From Malachius bipustulatus (Eukaryota > Arthropoda > Insecta > Coleoptera > Melyridae), in the NCBI GenBank assembly GCA_910589415.1, contig OU342639.1, forward strand, positions 8,254,268-8,318,267: a stretch of 64,000 bases of DNA. Direction: 5' to 3'. Below the pieces are notes generated by a model, which saw nothing but the letters and a program-made list of their open reading frames with translations, was not told the origin of the DNA and did not search any database. The position numbers were made by a program, and so were the translations under genes. Of the stretch, positions 24,001-31,749 are shown in pieces; positions within the stretch are counted from its first letter, which is position 1, and each line of letters begins with the position of its first letter.

Positions 24001-24847
24001 CCGGAACATCGGAGTCCTCCGACATGGACTTGTCCGACTCAGATTCGTCGGTTTCATCTAGGACGTGAAATTTATTAATGTCTTCTCGGATGCCATTCAT
24101 CACGCCCCTGCTGATTGACGACTTCATCGGACATGTTCTACCAAAAGAACTGACCGATTTGTACTCTTCTTTGTCGCGGGTGTAATCATTTTCGTGTCCT
24201 GCGCTCGACTTTTCTTCATTTGAAGGAGTACTTTTTGAGGTACTAGGACTGGGAACATTGTGAAAGTTCTGCCCTTCATCTTCACGTTTACGAGTGTTAT
24301 TTCCTTGACTGGCGGTTTCTTTTTTGGAAGCAGTAACGTTTGGGGTGCCGGTGGTGGTGGTGGTGGTGGTACCAGAGCCGGAACGCTGTCCTTGGTCTGT
24401 AGTTCTCCGGCGAATACTTTTTTTATTTTTTGTTGCAGTGTTCACCTGACCAGGAATTCCTTTCTTAGTCTTACGGCTTTTAATTTTAAGACATTTGCGC
24501 AATTTACTATCACAGGAATTATATTTGCGGTCCTGATCTAGGATGCCGCCTCCACTATTTACGAAGCGGGTCTTCTCTTGAATACTTTTAAAGCCACCGT
24601 CACCGTCCTCATCTTCTTTTTTAATGTCTTTTAATTTTAATACCAGATTGTCGCTTATTTTGTTTTCTCCGTAATGTTCACCAGATTTTTCGACATCTGA
24701 GCAAGTACTTTCGATATTGCTGCTAGAGCTGAATGAAAAATCGTTACTGCTTCCTTGAACACCTTCGACTTTGGTTTTAATTTGTCTCTCCTTTATAGTA
24801 ATCGCGTCATCTTCACCTACAGTAATGTCTTCTTGATTTTTCGACAT
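6011..24847 (-). CDS. pasha: Pasha/DGCR8, RNA-binding subunit of the Microprocessor (8 coding exons)
   Basis: Pasha (DGCR8) partners Drosha in the nucleus to recognise and crop primary microRNA hairpins. Coding exons, in transcript order: 24847-23932, 18777-18647, 18424-18329, 17916-17571, 16875-16702, 16633-16431, 15171-14914, 6298-6011. All have GT/AG borders and matching phases; they sum to 2,412 nt (803 residues plus stop). The N-terminus is acidic, Ser-rich and ends with [20 protein letters not shown], as in DGCR8. A WW-type motif (LPEGWMQ, then [23 protein letters not shown]) spans about residues 337-371. IPCL at about 390-393 holds the Cys known as the haem ligand in DGCR8. dsRBD1 is about 525-595 ([21 protein letters not shown]). 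dsRBD2 begins near 623 ([22 protein letters not shown]). The last exon ([16 protein letters not shown] and following helix) is the Drosha-binding tail. Length is close to the family norm. Introns 1 and 7 are swollen with transposons. Confidence 0.93.
6299..6879. other. Proximal part of pasha intron 7
   Basis: Intronic sequence between the last pasha exon and the first palindrome arm. A short frame near 6415-6753 looks like chance. I recognise no element here. Confidence 0.4.
6934..6974 (-). ncRNA. Hammerhead ribozyme motif (copy 1)
   Basis: On the minus strand the order is TTGTC, CTGAGGA, a GGG/CCC stem, GAAA, CC/GG, GTC, GACAA. This is the canonical CUGANGA...GAAA core with a 5-bp stem I, a 3-bp stem II, a 2-bp stem III and cleavage expected after GUC. 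Very short stem III is typical of the hammerheads of Penelope-like elements and retrozymes. Confidence 0.65.
7859..7899 (+). ncRNA. Hammerhead ribozyme motif (copy 2, opposite orientation)
   Basis: Identical to the copy at 6934-6974 but on the plus strand. Stem I is TTGTC (7859-7863) with GACAA (7895-7899), the CTGAGGA core is 7864-7870, GAAA is 7885-7888, and the predicted cut is after C7894. Sequence conservation between the arms keeps every core base. Confidence 0.65.
7915..9486 (-). mobile_element. IS630/Tc1-like DNA transposon copy 1, degenerate, transposase on minus strand
   Basis: Ends are CAGGGTGTCTCTGAAAGGTG and its complement, flanked by TA on both sides. Read on minus, a start [20 protein letters not shown] occurs from 8526. 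After frame damage (stops near 8390) comes a helix-turn-helix segment [20 protein letters not shown] with [11 protein letters not shown], around 8310-8180. These match the N-terminal DNA-binding half of insect IS630-type transposases. The catalytic DDE half is missing, so this copy is defective. It carries a SINE at 8661-8950 in the opposite orientation. It interrupts the right arm of the Penelope-like palindrome and so is younger than that. Confidence 0.7.
8661..8950 (+). mobile_element. tRNA-derived SINE (copy inside IS630-type element 1)
   Basis: The head GGGTCCCGTGGTGTAGTGGA has a good pol III A box (TGGTGTAGTGG, 8669-8679), and GGTTCGAAACT at 8711-8721 is a B box, at tRNA spacing. A body without tRNA similarity follows to GGTATGGCAC. 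The same sequence recurs inverted at 10060-10348. Confidence 0.7.
10060..10348 (-). mobile_element. tRNA-derived SINE (copy inside IS630-type element 2)
   Basis: Nearly identical to the SINE at 8661-8950, with A and B boxes on the minus strand. It lies in the 5' noncoding part of the transposon, between arm and transposase start, as in copy 1. Confidence 0.7.
10478..12041 (-). mobile_element. 5'-truncated Jockey-like non-LTR retrotransposon inserted in IS630-type element 2
   Basis: The 3' end is a (TAAAA)n tail (TTTTATTTTA run at 10478-10530 on plus) and the 5' end is truncated within RT. The uninterrupted sequence exists in copy 1 (8520-8580 on minus), which gives an empty-site control: CAATTTTCAAATTTACTTTAG there is split here by the insertion, with AAATTT repeated at 10472-10477 and 12042-12047. 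Confidence 0.8.
10656..12032 (-). pseudogene. Jockey-like reverse transcriptase, 5'-truncated ORF2
   Basis: The frame is open from 12032 to the stop near 10656 (about 458 codons) with no internal stop, but it lacks the endonuclease and has no proper start. Visible RT blocks are [52 protein letters not shown] (catalytic Asp), [14 protein letters not shown], the catalytic [11 protein letters not shown], and [15 protein letters not shown]. The C-terminal extension [18 protein letters not shown] is typical of Jockey/CR1 relatives. The enzyme would copy its own RNA at a nicked target. The clean frame suggests recent insertion, but 5' truncation makes it non-autonomous. Confidence 0.85.
12056..12867 (+). 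pseudogene. IS630-type (DDE) transposase remnant, internally deleted
   Basis: The start ATGGCCGTACAGTATACTAA equals the N-terminus in copy 1. After eight codons it is fused by deletion to the catalytic half: [33 protein letters not shown] (first Asp), MHDGAPPHF (second Asp), [13 protein letters not shown] (third acidic residue), then [20 protein letters not shown]. Stops at 12481-12483 and near 12597 break it, and the DNA-binding domain has gone. The family cuts and pastes at TA. Inactive. Confidence 0.8.
13486..14076. mobile_element. pogo/Tigger-like MITE
   Basis: Ends CAGTGAAAACCGATTATAAC and the near-complement TTATATCCGGTTTTCACTG are flanked by TA. The TA on the left abuts the TA of the IS630-type element. 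Internal motifs such as TATAACGAC recur several times near both ends. No transposase frame, so it would depend on another element. Confidence 0.75.
14111..14379 (+). mobile_element. 5S rRNA-derived SINE (SINE3 type)
   Basis: The head resembles 5S rRNA, including GGTCAGTACTTAGATGGGTG and the preceding internal promoter region (about 14120-14205). A unique body follows, with CTTCTGACACTTGGGCTTTA and a TTATTTATTTTAT tail. A 14-bp target duplication TTACAGGAACATAT flanks it (14097-14110, 14380-14393), proving retrotransposition. Confidence 0.85.
14394..14913. other. Remainder of pasha intron 7 next to exon 7
   Basis: I see no element with clear ends. Around 14520-14600 a short run of TACCC-type repeats occurs. 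Confidence 0.4.
15172..16430. other. pasha intron 6
   Basis: This holds an inverted pair around 15455-15535 (CGTAAAACCACCCT and AGGGTGGTTTTTGTG), a short plus-strand frame at 15512-15955 without family resemblance, and the 65-bp TIR remnant at 16058-16122. Confidence 0.4.
16058..16122. mobile_element. 65-bp pogo-like terminal-repeat remnant
   Basis: CAGTAGAGTCCCGCTAAT and ATTAGCTGGACTCTACTG are inverted and flanked by TA (16056-57 and 16123-24). It is a minimal MITE or a deletion product with only the two ends left. Confidence 0.65.
17414..17539. repeat. Hairpin-forming mini-MITE in pasha intron 4
   Basis: CCTGTATTACCGACACTGAT at the left is complementary, with small gaps, to the right end ATAATACAGG preceded by GCGCCAGTGTTGG. 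About 32 bases pair around a 58-base loop. A related start (CCTGCATTACCGACACTAAC) occurs at 31853, so it is a small family. Confidence 0.55.
19195..20110. repeat. Degenerate minisatellite-like array
   Basis: Irregular repeats contain CTTGAAGTGAGACTCACATT, GGAATCATCACCTTCACAAC and CATTTTGCAATAAAAACTCC, recurring about every 100 bases with much drift and partial higher-order duplication (19625-19760 and 19920-20050 are nearly the same). The array resumes at about 22395-22880 after intervening elements. Confidence 0.7.
20528..21060. mobile_element. MITE with about 30-bp TIRs and an internal perfect hairpin
   Basis: GCTCACCGGCTGCAATAGTG at the left and its complement CACTATTGCAGCCGGTGAGC at the right continue to TTTGAG. 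The interior holds the 36-bp perfect inverted repeat listed next. The flanks (GAATATGTC and GATGTGTAG) give no clean duplication. Confidence 0.6.
20659..20746. repeat. Perfect 36-bp inverted repeat, 16-nt loop
   Basis: Bases 20659-20694 are the exact reverse complement of 20711-20746 (arm begins AATGATATTAGGAATTATTT). It lies inside pasha intron 1, so pasha pre-mRNA would contain a fully paired 36-bp stem. Confidence 0.9.
21395..22270. mobile_element. Composite hAT-like MITE relics (partial tandem copies)
   Basis: Two diverged copies of the interior of the family seen intact at 23163-23744 lie head to tail (about 21418-21745 and 21838-22190). One left end GGTCATTATACATCCGCG occurs at 21749. 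The right end is truncated at about 22270 (CGCTCCTCGGT). Short frames in them are chance. Confidence 0.5.
22395..22880. repeat. Second block of the minisatellite-like array
   Basis: Same repeat motifs as 19195-20110 (CTTGAAGTGAGACTC and AATCATCACCTT), probably one array split by MITE insertions. Confidence 0.65.
23163..23744. mobile_element. hAT-like MITE, copy A
   Basis: The left end GGTCATTATTTACATCTGCG corresponds to a right end GCGGATGTAAACAATTACC. An exact 8-bp target duplication ATAATTTT flanks it (23155-23162, 23745-23752). Eight-base duplications fit hAT (or P). No transposase. The element lies in pasha intron 1. Confidence 0.85.
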
Positions 24848-25135
24848 AACTATTATCGTCTCCTGCTGCTGCTCCTCTAACGTAGGTACTATTTTTCAAA
24901 CGGTAGCACTCAAAAAGATATTTCAACCGCTTATAAATCGAATTGAAATATCCTTTGTAATGCTCCGCAGAAAAATGCGGTATACCAAAAAATACACTCC
25001 TGCAAGGTGGTCTTCGGTTATTACTTTGGTTGTATTAAAATTATTATCCTAAGCTAATTGAGCTGTTTTCCGCCTCCCTCCCTCAAGCCATTTACCTTCA
25101 CAACTCAAATAAGTAGTATATTCAATTTCCTCCCC
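24848..25135. promoter_or_regulatory. Upstream region of pasha
   Basis: The 5' flank of the pasha start codon. A CAG/CTG-rich segment (24864-24878) precedes the ATG and is probably 5' UTR. I see no clear TATA box. The piggyBac-like MITE begins only about 290 bases upstream of the start codon, so little room is left for a proximal promoter. Confidence 0.35.
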
Positions 25136-25139
25136 TTAA

Positions 25140-25761
25140 CACGTTGAGCACGGCGAGGCATCACATTGATGCCTCACTGAATTGTTCATCGGGCCGGCGA
25201 GACATCTATGAGTGTCTCACGTGAAAAGGATTTCGGGACGGTGTGGCTCAGTCTGATGTCTCACTATAATGCTGTATGCATGGAATATGTAGGATAGCCG
25301 TCTATAGGAACAGTTTCTGCCAACCCGTCCTTGAATTTTTATTATACTACTCGATTTACTGATTTTAGAGAACAGCATGGGTGGTCTGTGTGAGATATAA
25401 GTGTTATAACGTACAATTTAGTGTTTGCGAGCAAATGTTTGGTAGTTACAGTGCATACAAAAAATGATAGCGGAGAATTCACGGAAAAGAACCTCTTGGA
25501 TTAGCCAATCTATAGCTTATAATGTGGCATCATGTTGATGCCTCGCCGTCTTAGTGAACAGAATTTTATGCTAAAGACGGCGAGGCATCAACGTGATGCC
25601 TCAAAAATGTTTTCAAAATTTTTGACAAAAAAATGCTGTTTTCAAACAAAAAGCATACAGTATACTTCATACAGACTATATATATCTGAAAAAGCCCAAA
25701 TTGAACCCCCGTCTAGTGGACCTCCATTTTTTCCACTACACCCGTGCTCGTGCTCAACGTG
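25140..25761. mobile_element. piggyBac-like MITE
   Basis: TTAA lies at both borders (25136-25139, 25762-25765). The ends are CACGTTGAGCACGGCGAG and, inverted, GTGCTCGTGCTCAACGTG. Subterminal near-palindromes GAGGCATCACATTGATGCCT (25157), GGCATCATGTTGATGCCTCG (25525) and GAGGCATCAACGTGATGCCT (25583) recur. No coding frame. TTAA duplication is diagnostic of piggyBac. Confidence 0.85.
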
Positions 25762-25953
25762 TTAACCTCACCAGTAGTTGTTTTGTTAGCAGGCTGTTCT
25801 TATTCCTTTATTCTAATATTTCTAATAAAAATACCTACACTATATTCTATATCTATACAATGAATGCAACGACTATTAATTAATAATTGATTAAAGAAAC
25901 CATGCTTGGAGTTGGAGAATATCAAAAATTAAAAAATTACACAATAATAATAG

Positions 25954-28098
25954 CTTCGTTCGCGGATACAGTCCTGAACCGGTTCAGATCAGAACTCTTG
26001 CGTATGCGCAGTGAGAAAACCGGCGTCAGCTCTGCGTTCGCGGTACTCACGATACACATATACACGGTATGCCGATAGAATTTTCTATTTTGGTCAACTA
26101 CTGCGCAATGACGTCACGTGGATCAGATATTACACATGAGATTGCTCATATCTATTTTATTGTTAGAAATAAGTAAATAATTTTTTGTACACATTGCTTT
26201 TATGGCTATTTCTGATATTCGAGTAAAGGTGGAGGTGGAGATTTATGCTATATTTAATCATAATCATAGAGGTTAATTATTTAAAAGGGAATATTTTAAA
26301 GAAATATAGGATATAAATATGGTGTCCCAGCTTATTCGAAGCGGTCTTAGTAGGCGAAACGATAAATTTTTTCCCAAAAAATTTGGCAAATTCAAGCACA
26401 GAATCACAATGGCCATAATTTAAAATTATTTTGGAGTATACAGAGTGTCCCATATGACAGAGTGGCATATCAAAGTTATGTTTTTTTTTTAATGGAATGC
26501 TCCTATGTTATTGCATTTTTAGATTGTCTGAGAAGATAAAATAAGATTGGCTTTTACAGTTGGTGTTTAAATTCAGAAGTTTTTGAATTATAAACAAGTG
26601 AAAATCGGTTTTTTTCAAGTTCAAGGCCCTGTACGACGAAAACGGTTCAAGATAGAGAAAAACGGTTTACGTGTCCCTATTTTAACTTTTTATGTACTAT
26701 CCTATGGTATAGAAACATTTGTACTTCCTTTAATTTTTTTATTTGGTGACACGTGGAGAAATCTCAGAATTTTTCAAATTTTTTATCACCCTGTAGAAAC
26801 ATTTCATCTACATCATAGGATAAGTTCATGAAAAGTTAAAATGGGGACATATAAGCCGTTTTTCTCTATCTTCAGCCGTTTTCGTTGTATATGGTCTTGA
26901 ACTTGAAAATGACGATTTTCACTTGTTTATAATTCAAAAACTTTTGAATTTAAACACCAACTGTAAAAGCCAATCTTATTTTCTCTTCTCAGGCAATCTA
27001 AAAATGCAATAACCTATTAGGAGCATTCCATTAAAAAAAACATAACTTTGATATGCCACTGTCATATGGGACACTCTGTATGCTCCAAAATAATTTTAAA
27101 TTATGGCCATTGTGATTCTGTGCTTGAATTTGCAAAATTCAAAATTTATCGTTTCGCCTACAGAGACCGCTTCGAATAAGCTGGGACACCATATTTATAT
27201 CCTATATTCCTTTAAAATATTCCCTTTTAAATAATTAACCTATGATTATGATTAAATATTGCATAAATCTCCACCTTCACCTTTAACCGAATATCAGAAA
27301 TAGCCATAAAAGCAATGTGTACAAAAAATTATTTACTTATTTCCAACGATAAAATAGATATGAGCAATCTCATGTGTAATATCTGATCCACGTGACGTCA
27401 CAAGACCGGAACGCAGCCTGCGCGTCATCGTCTATCGGCATACCGTGTATTATGTGTATCGTGGCGGTACTCATCGAACCGGTTCATTATCGGTTCAGAA
27501 CCGATTCTAGCAGTTCTGGGATTTTTCAGGAACTAGTAGTTCGGTTCCGCTGCTCATGCGTAATTCTGCTCTGATGTCGATGATTTGTATAATAAAATAA
27601 GTAGATATTATTCAAAGTATTTACCTCTTTCAGATTCGCACTTTTTTATTCCAATATAATTATTTATTGACGTATAATACAATAAAAATAAATACCTAAC
27701 ATTATAAAAATAATTTACCGTATCCGATACCAGTAAAACAAAACAATCGCAAAGGTTTGTGTGGTTAGGTACTGCTACACAAAAGATCTTTTCATAATAC
27801 ACAGATAAGCTATACTGTGACAAAGGCCCAAAGCGTTTATTCTTTATATAGGTTAAATTTTGAATTAATTGTTGACCATAAAATAAGAACTTTTAGTGAC
27901 TCAGTCCTTACTCTGCGGGTTAGACGGAATCATTCGTCATCTGACAGTTCGGAGTTCTCATCCGATCCCTGCTTCGTTCGCGGTTAAATAAAATCCTGAA
28001 CCAGTTCGCACTTAGGCATGCGCTCTACGACAATCCGGAATAGTTCTAAACTGATTCCGAACCGGTTCTGGATTGTATCCGCGAACGAAGCTATTATT
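25954..28098. mobile_element. Outer MITE with ATAGCTTCGTTCGCGG ends, interrupted by a foldback element
   Basis: The left end ATAGCTTCGTTCGCGGATAC (25960) is matched by GTATCCGCGAACGAAGCTAT on the right (28073-28092), with TTATTATT-like flanks on both sides. Inside lie several GAACCGGTTC-type palindromic motifs. The element at 26048-27463 is inserted in its left third. Confidence 0.6.
26048..27463. mobile_element. P-like foldback element, copy 1 (non-coding)
   Basis: Near-31-bp ends start CACGATACACATATACACGG and are inverted at the right, flanked by an exact 8-bp duplication GCGGTACT (26040-26047, 27464-27471). Nearly the whole element is one palindrome: arms of about 700 bases around a centre near 26755, including GTGTCCCAGCTTATTCGAAG and its complement. 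Open frames are mirror shadows. Confidence 0.8.
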
Positions 28099-29278
28099 AT
28101 TATTTCTTATAGGTTTTAGTTGCACGTGCACGTTACAGTTGCACTAATTACTAAATACTAATTATATTTTTAGTCTGAAAATGAAATTGAAAACACAGCT
28201 AAAAGTCTGTAAGGTCCTGTCACTGAGACTGAACTACTCAACTCTTCTGGGTTCATTCGGGATTCGGGTTTATTTTCTTGGACCGTTCAAGAACCGTCCC
28301 TGGATTGCGCAGAACTAGTTGCGCAATCGTGCAGTCTTGAAAACCATTCTCGGACTATTTTCGAATGATCCAGCTGGAACTGTTCCCGCATCCTAAAACC
28401 CGAACAGGCCAGAATCATGGTCTTCGTAAATTTGAATTCTTAAGAAGAAGAAGTTGGATTGACCTAACCCAACAATACTTTGATTCTTAGATAAGGAAAG
28501 AGAGGGGATACCGCGCATGGTACTGTGCCAACGTTAACAGTTATCTTTTAATACATATATTTTATAACACAGTTTCTTCCACATAATTCTTATTTTTTGG
28601 ATTATCTTCCAAAATTTCACTGGCGGTCATTATACTACTGCATGGACAATGTCGTCGTAGGTATTCTAATTCATCTTGGTCTTCTGAAGAATCCGATGAC
28701 GATGATGATGTATTGTCAAGAATTTTTTTGTATAAAATCATCTATATTAGCCATTAATTGTTGAATTTCTTAATTACTTAATTGTTAATCGGGTTCTTGG
28801 GAATGGAATTATTATTTAATAAAAAGATTTTTATAAAAAACGAAACGTTTCAGGGCCGATCCTTGTTCAATGTTCACTCGTAAAAAAGATGTAGAAAACT
28901 TAAAATACTTTAAAAAACTATAAGTAATATAATAATGATCGTAAATGGTGTTTTTAAGAATTTTTGAAAAATTTTAGCCATTAATATTATTATTATATTA
29001 TAAAAAATTTAATTTTATAAACATTACTTATAACCTCAAACAACGGTTTTGCAGCATGTCCGGTCCGTGTAATACAAATGAACATGCGTGAAAAAACAGT
29101 CCAGAAACGGTCTCACTCAAGACCAAGGACTGGTTTGGACGGTTCTTGAACGGTTCTAAAACAGTTCTGAGTTAAACCCGAACAGGGAACTATAGTCCCA
29201 GAACAGTCCAAAACTAGTTCAACAAAACCCGAACGCACGAATTTCAATTGCGCACACTCCTGACAGTTCGAGAACAGT
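28099..29278. other. Repeat-rich intergenic stretch with AAACCCGAAC motifs
   Basis: Several GGGTTCATTCGGGATTCGGG and AAAACCCGAACGCACG-like motifs in both orientations near 28245 and 29228 suggest further MITE ends. A HARBI1-like relic (28562-28754) lies between. I could not define exact borders. Confidence 0.35.
28562..28754 (-). pseudogene. Possible HARBI1-like transposase N-terminal relic
   Basis: A minus-strand frame starts MANIDDFIQK and, after a one-base slip in an A run near 28725, continues DNTSSSSSDSSEDQDELEYL then ending PKNKNYVEETVL. An acidic Ser-rich start leading to NYVEETV resembles the segment before the DDE core in some Harbinger-type transposases. The identification is tentative. 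The frame is broken and ends at a stop. Confidence 0.3.
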
Positions 29279-29279
29279 A

Positions 29280-29897
29280 AAGCTACGTTTTCCTACCTGC
29301 GTCAAACGCGAGCGCGAAACGCCTGCGGTACACGCAGGGCGATTCTCGCAGTGTGGGTTGCGTGAACAGTGTTTTCCAACTTGCGGAAATCAGTTCGAAT
29401 TAAAACGTATTATTTATTTTGGTAATAATATTATGAGAAAAGGAGTTCTTCTAGATCTCATTACGATGAAGAAGAAGTATTTATAATTCCTTGTTATAAA
29501 GAACTTTGTTGAAAAAAGACGAATCTAGCGAATTTAATTCGATTTTGTGTCTTTTAAACCCTTATTTTTGTAGCCTTTTAATTTTACATCGTTATTATGA
29601 GTAATCCAGCCACCAGTTCAAACAACAGTTCATCTTCAGCTGCAGAAAATATTGGTTGAGGTTCTATGCCTGATGTATTCAACATTAAAGTAAAAAAACC
29701 AATAACTTACGCACTGCGTCGCGTGATTGACTGCTCTCGAGGCACAGCCGACGTTTCACGCGAGCGCACACCGTCCAATGCTGCGGAACACGCACTGTAA
29801 GAAAACGGTCTGATTTAAACCATACAAGAGCATAGTGTTGGGCGTGTTACGCGTGCGTCGTACGCAGTGCGATATACACAGCTAGGAAAACGTAGCT
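29280..29897. mobile_element. MITE with AAGCTACGTTTTCCTA ends
   Basis: AAGCTACGTTTTCCTACCTG at the left and the complement CAGCTAGGAAAACGTAGCTT at the right, with TA on both sides. The interior has GC-rich CGCGAGCGC-type segments near both ends and an AT-rich middle with a short coding-like relic near 29597-29710. Confidence 0.65.
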
Positions 29898-30008
29898 TTA
29901 TAGCAAAAACCCGAACGAAGCTTTCTGACTCACAATATGTCACGATTCACGAACTCACGTCACGTCACGATACGAGCGAGATCGATCTGTTTCTGAATCA
30001 GTTCTGCC

Positions 30009-31741
30009 CACGATACACATATACACGGTATGCCGATAGCGTTTTCTATTTTGGTCAACTACTGCGCAATGACGTCATGTGGTTTAAACTCGACTCAAAT
30101 TTTAATGCTTCCTTCCTTGGTTGATGGTTGCTTGTGTTTTTCTTTGTGCTGGAACTATAAAATATTATGTATTAGATTGTTAAGAGTATATTACTGTTTT
30201 ATCAATGTGTTAAAAGTGTTATTACATCTGATAAACATGCCTTGTTGTGCAATTTCGAACTGCAAGAACAATTATTACGTGACTATAAAGGCAGTCCAAT
30301 TAAATACTTTAGATTTCCAGCAGAGGAAAATATGATGAAACAGTGGGTTGATGCATGCTGTAGAAAGAGGAGACAATTTTTGATTTAAAAAATGGTAAGT
30401 ATGCCTACTTCAATTACTTAAGAGATATTAATCGTAAAATAAGTTTTGATAATAAAAGGAAGTTGGACTGAAAATTGTCAAAATTTATGAACTGTAAATT
30501 AAAACAATAAAATTATCAAAAGGTTTGTTATACACCTTTATATTCATATTTATTGTGCATTCATTTGTTTTTATATTTTTTCCACTCAGGGTGTCCCAGC
30601 TTATTCGAAGCGGTCTCTGTAGGCCAAACGATGGACTTTTTCATAAAACTTTTTGAAAATTCAAGTACAGAATCACAATAGCCATAATTTAAAATTATTT
30701 TGGAGTATACAGAGTGTCCCATATGACTGTGGCATATCAAAGTTATGTTTTTTTTTAATGGAATGCTCCTATGTTATTGCATTTTTAGATTGTCTGAGAA
30801 GAGAAAATAAGATTGGCTTTCACAGTTGGTATTTAAATTCAGAAGTTTTTGAGTTATAAACAAGTGAAAATCGTCATTTTTCAAGTTATTCAAGACCCTA
30901 TACAACGAAAACGGCTGAAGATAGAGAAAAACGGCTTACATATGTCCCTATTTTAACTTTTCATGAACTATCCTATGGATGTAGATGAAATGTTTCTACA
31001 GGGTGATAAAAAATTTGAAAAATTCTGAGATTTCTCCACGTGTCGCCAAATAAAAAAATCAAAGAAAGTAACAATGTTTCTATACCATAGGATAGTACAT
31101 GAAAAGTTAAAATAGGGACATGTAAGCCGTTTTTCTCTATCTTGAACCGTTTTCGTCGTACAGGGCCTTGAACTTGAAAAATGACGATTTTCACTTGTTT
31201 ATAATTCAAAAACTTCTGAATTTAAACACCAACTGTAAAAGCCAATCTTATTTTATCTTCTCAGACAATCTAAAAATGCAATAACATAGGAGCATTCCAT
31301 TTAAAAAAAAACATAACTTTGATATGCCACTGTCATATGAGACACTCTGTATACTCCAAAATAATTTTAAATTATGGCCATTGTGATTCTGTGCTTGAAT
31401 TTGCCAAATTTTTTGGGAAAAAATTTATCGTTTCGCCTACAGAGACCGCTTCGAATAAGCTGGGACACCATATTTATATCCTATATTTCTTTAAAATATT
31501 CCCTTTTAAATAATTAACCTATGATTATGATTAAATATAGCATAAATCTCCACCTCCACCTTTAAACGAATATCAGAAATAGCCATAAAAGCAATGTGTA
31601 CAAAAAATTATTTACTTATTTCTAACAATAAAATAGATATGAGCAATCTCATGTGTAATATCTGATCCACGTGACGTCACAAGACCAGAACGCAGCCTGC
31701 GCGTCATCGTCTATCGGCATACCGTGTATATGTGTATCGTG
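30009..31741. mobile_element. P-like foldback element, copy 2, with THAP relic
   Basis: Same ends as copy 1 (CACGATACACATATACACGG), with an exact 8-bp duplication GTTCTGCC (30001-30008, 31742-31749). The right three quarters match copy 1, including the palindromic core from GTGTCCCAGCTTATTCGAAG. The left part (about 30090-30590) is instead unique sequence encoding a THAP zinc finger. Copy 1 may therefore be an internal-deletion/foldback derivative of a P-like parent closer to this one. Confidence 0.8.
30237..30388 (+). pseudogene. THAP-domain exon relic of a P-element-like transposase
   Basis: ATGCCTTGTTGTGCAATTTC opens MPCCAISNCKNNYY, the start of a C2CH THAP finger. After a frame slip near 30275 it continues YKGSPIKYFRFPAEEN and MMKQWVDACCRKRR, the conserved second half with the FRFP-type block and Trp. 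A stop follows, then a good splice donor (ATGGTAAGT near 30394). THAP fingers bind transposon ends in P transposases. Only this first exon is visible. The frameshift makes it a relic. Confidence 0.6.
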
Positions 31742-31749
31742 GTTCTGCC

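Noticed and set aside
24260..24541. 93-codon plus frame with a Gly run
   Set aside because: Antisense shadow of pasha exon 1 (the GGT run encodes a Thr run in pasha).
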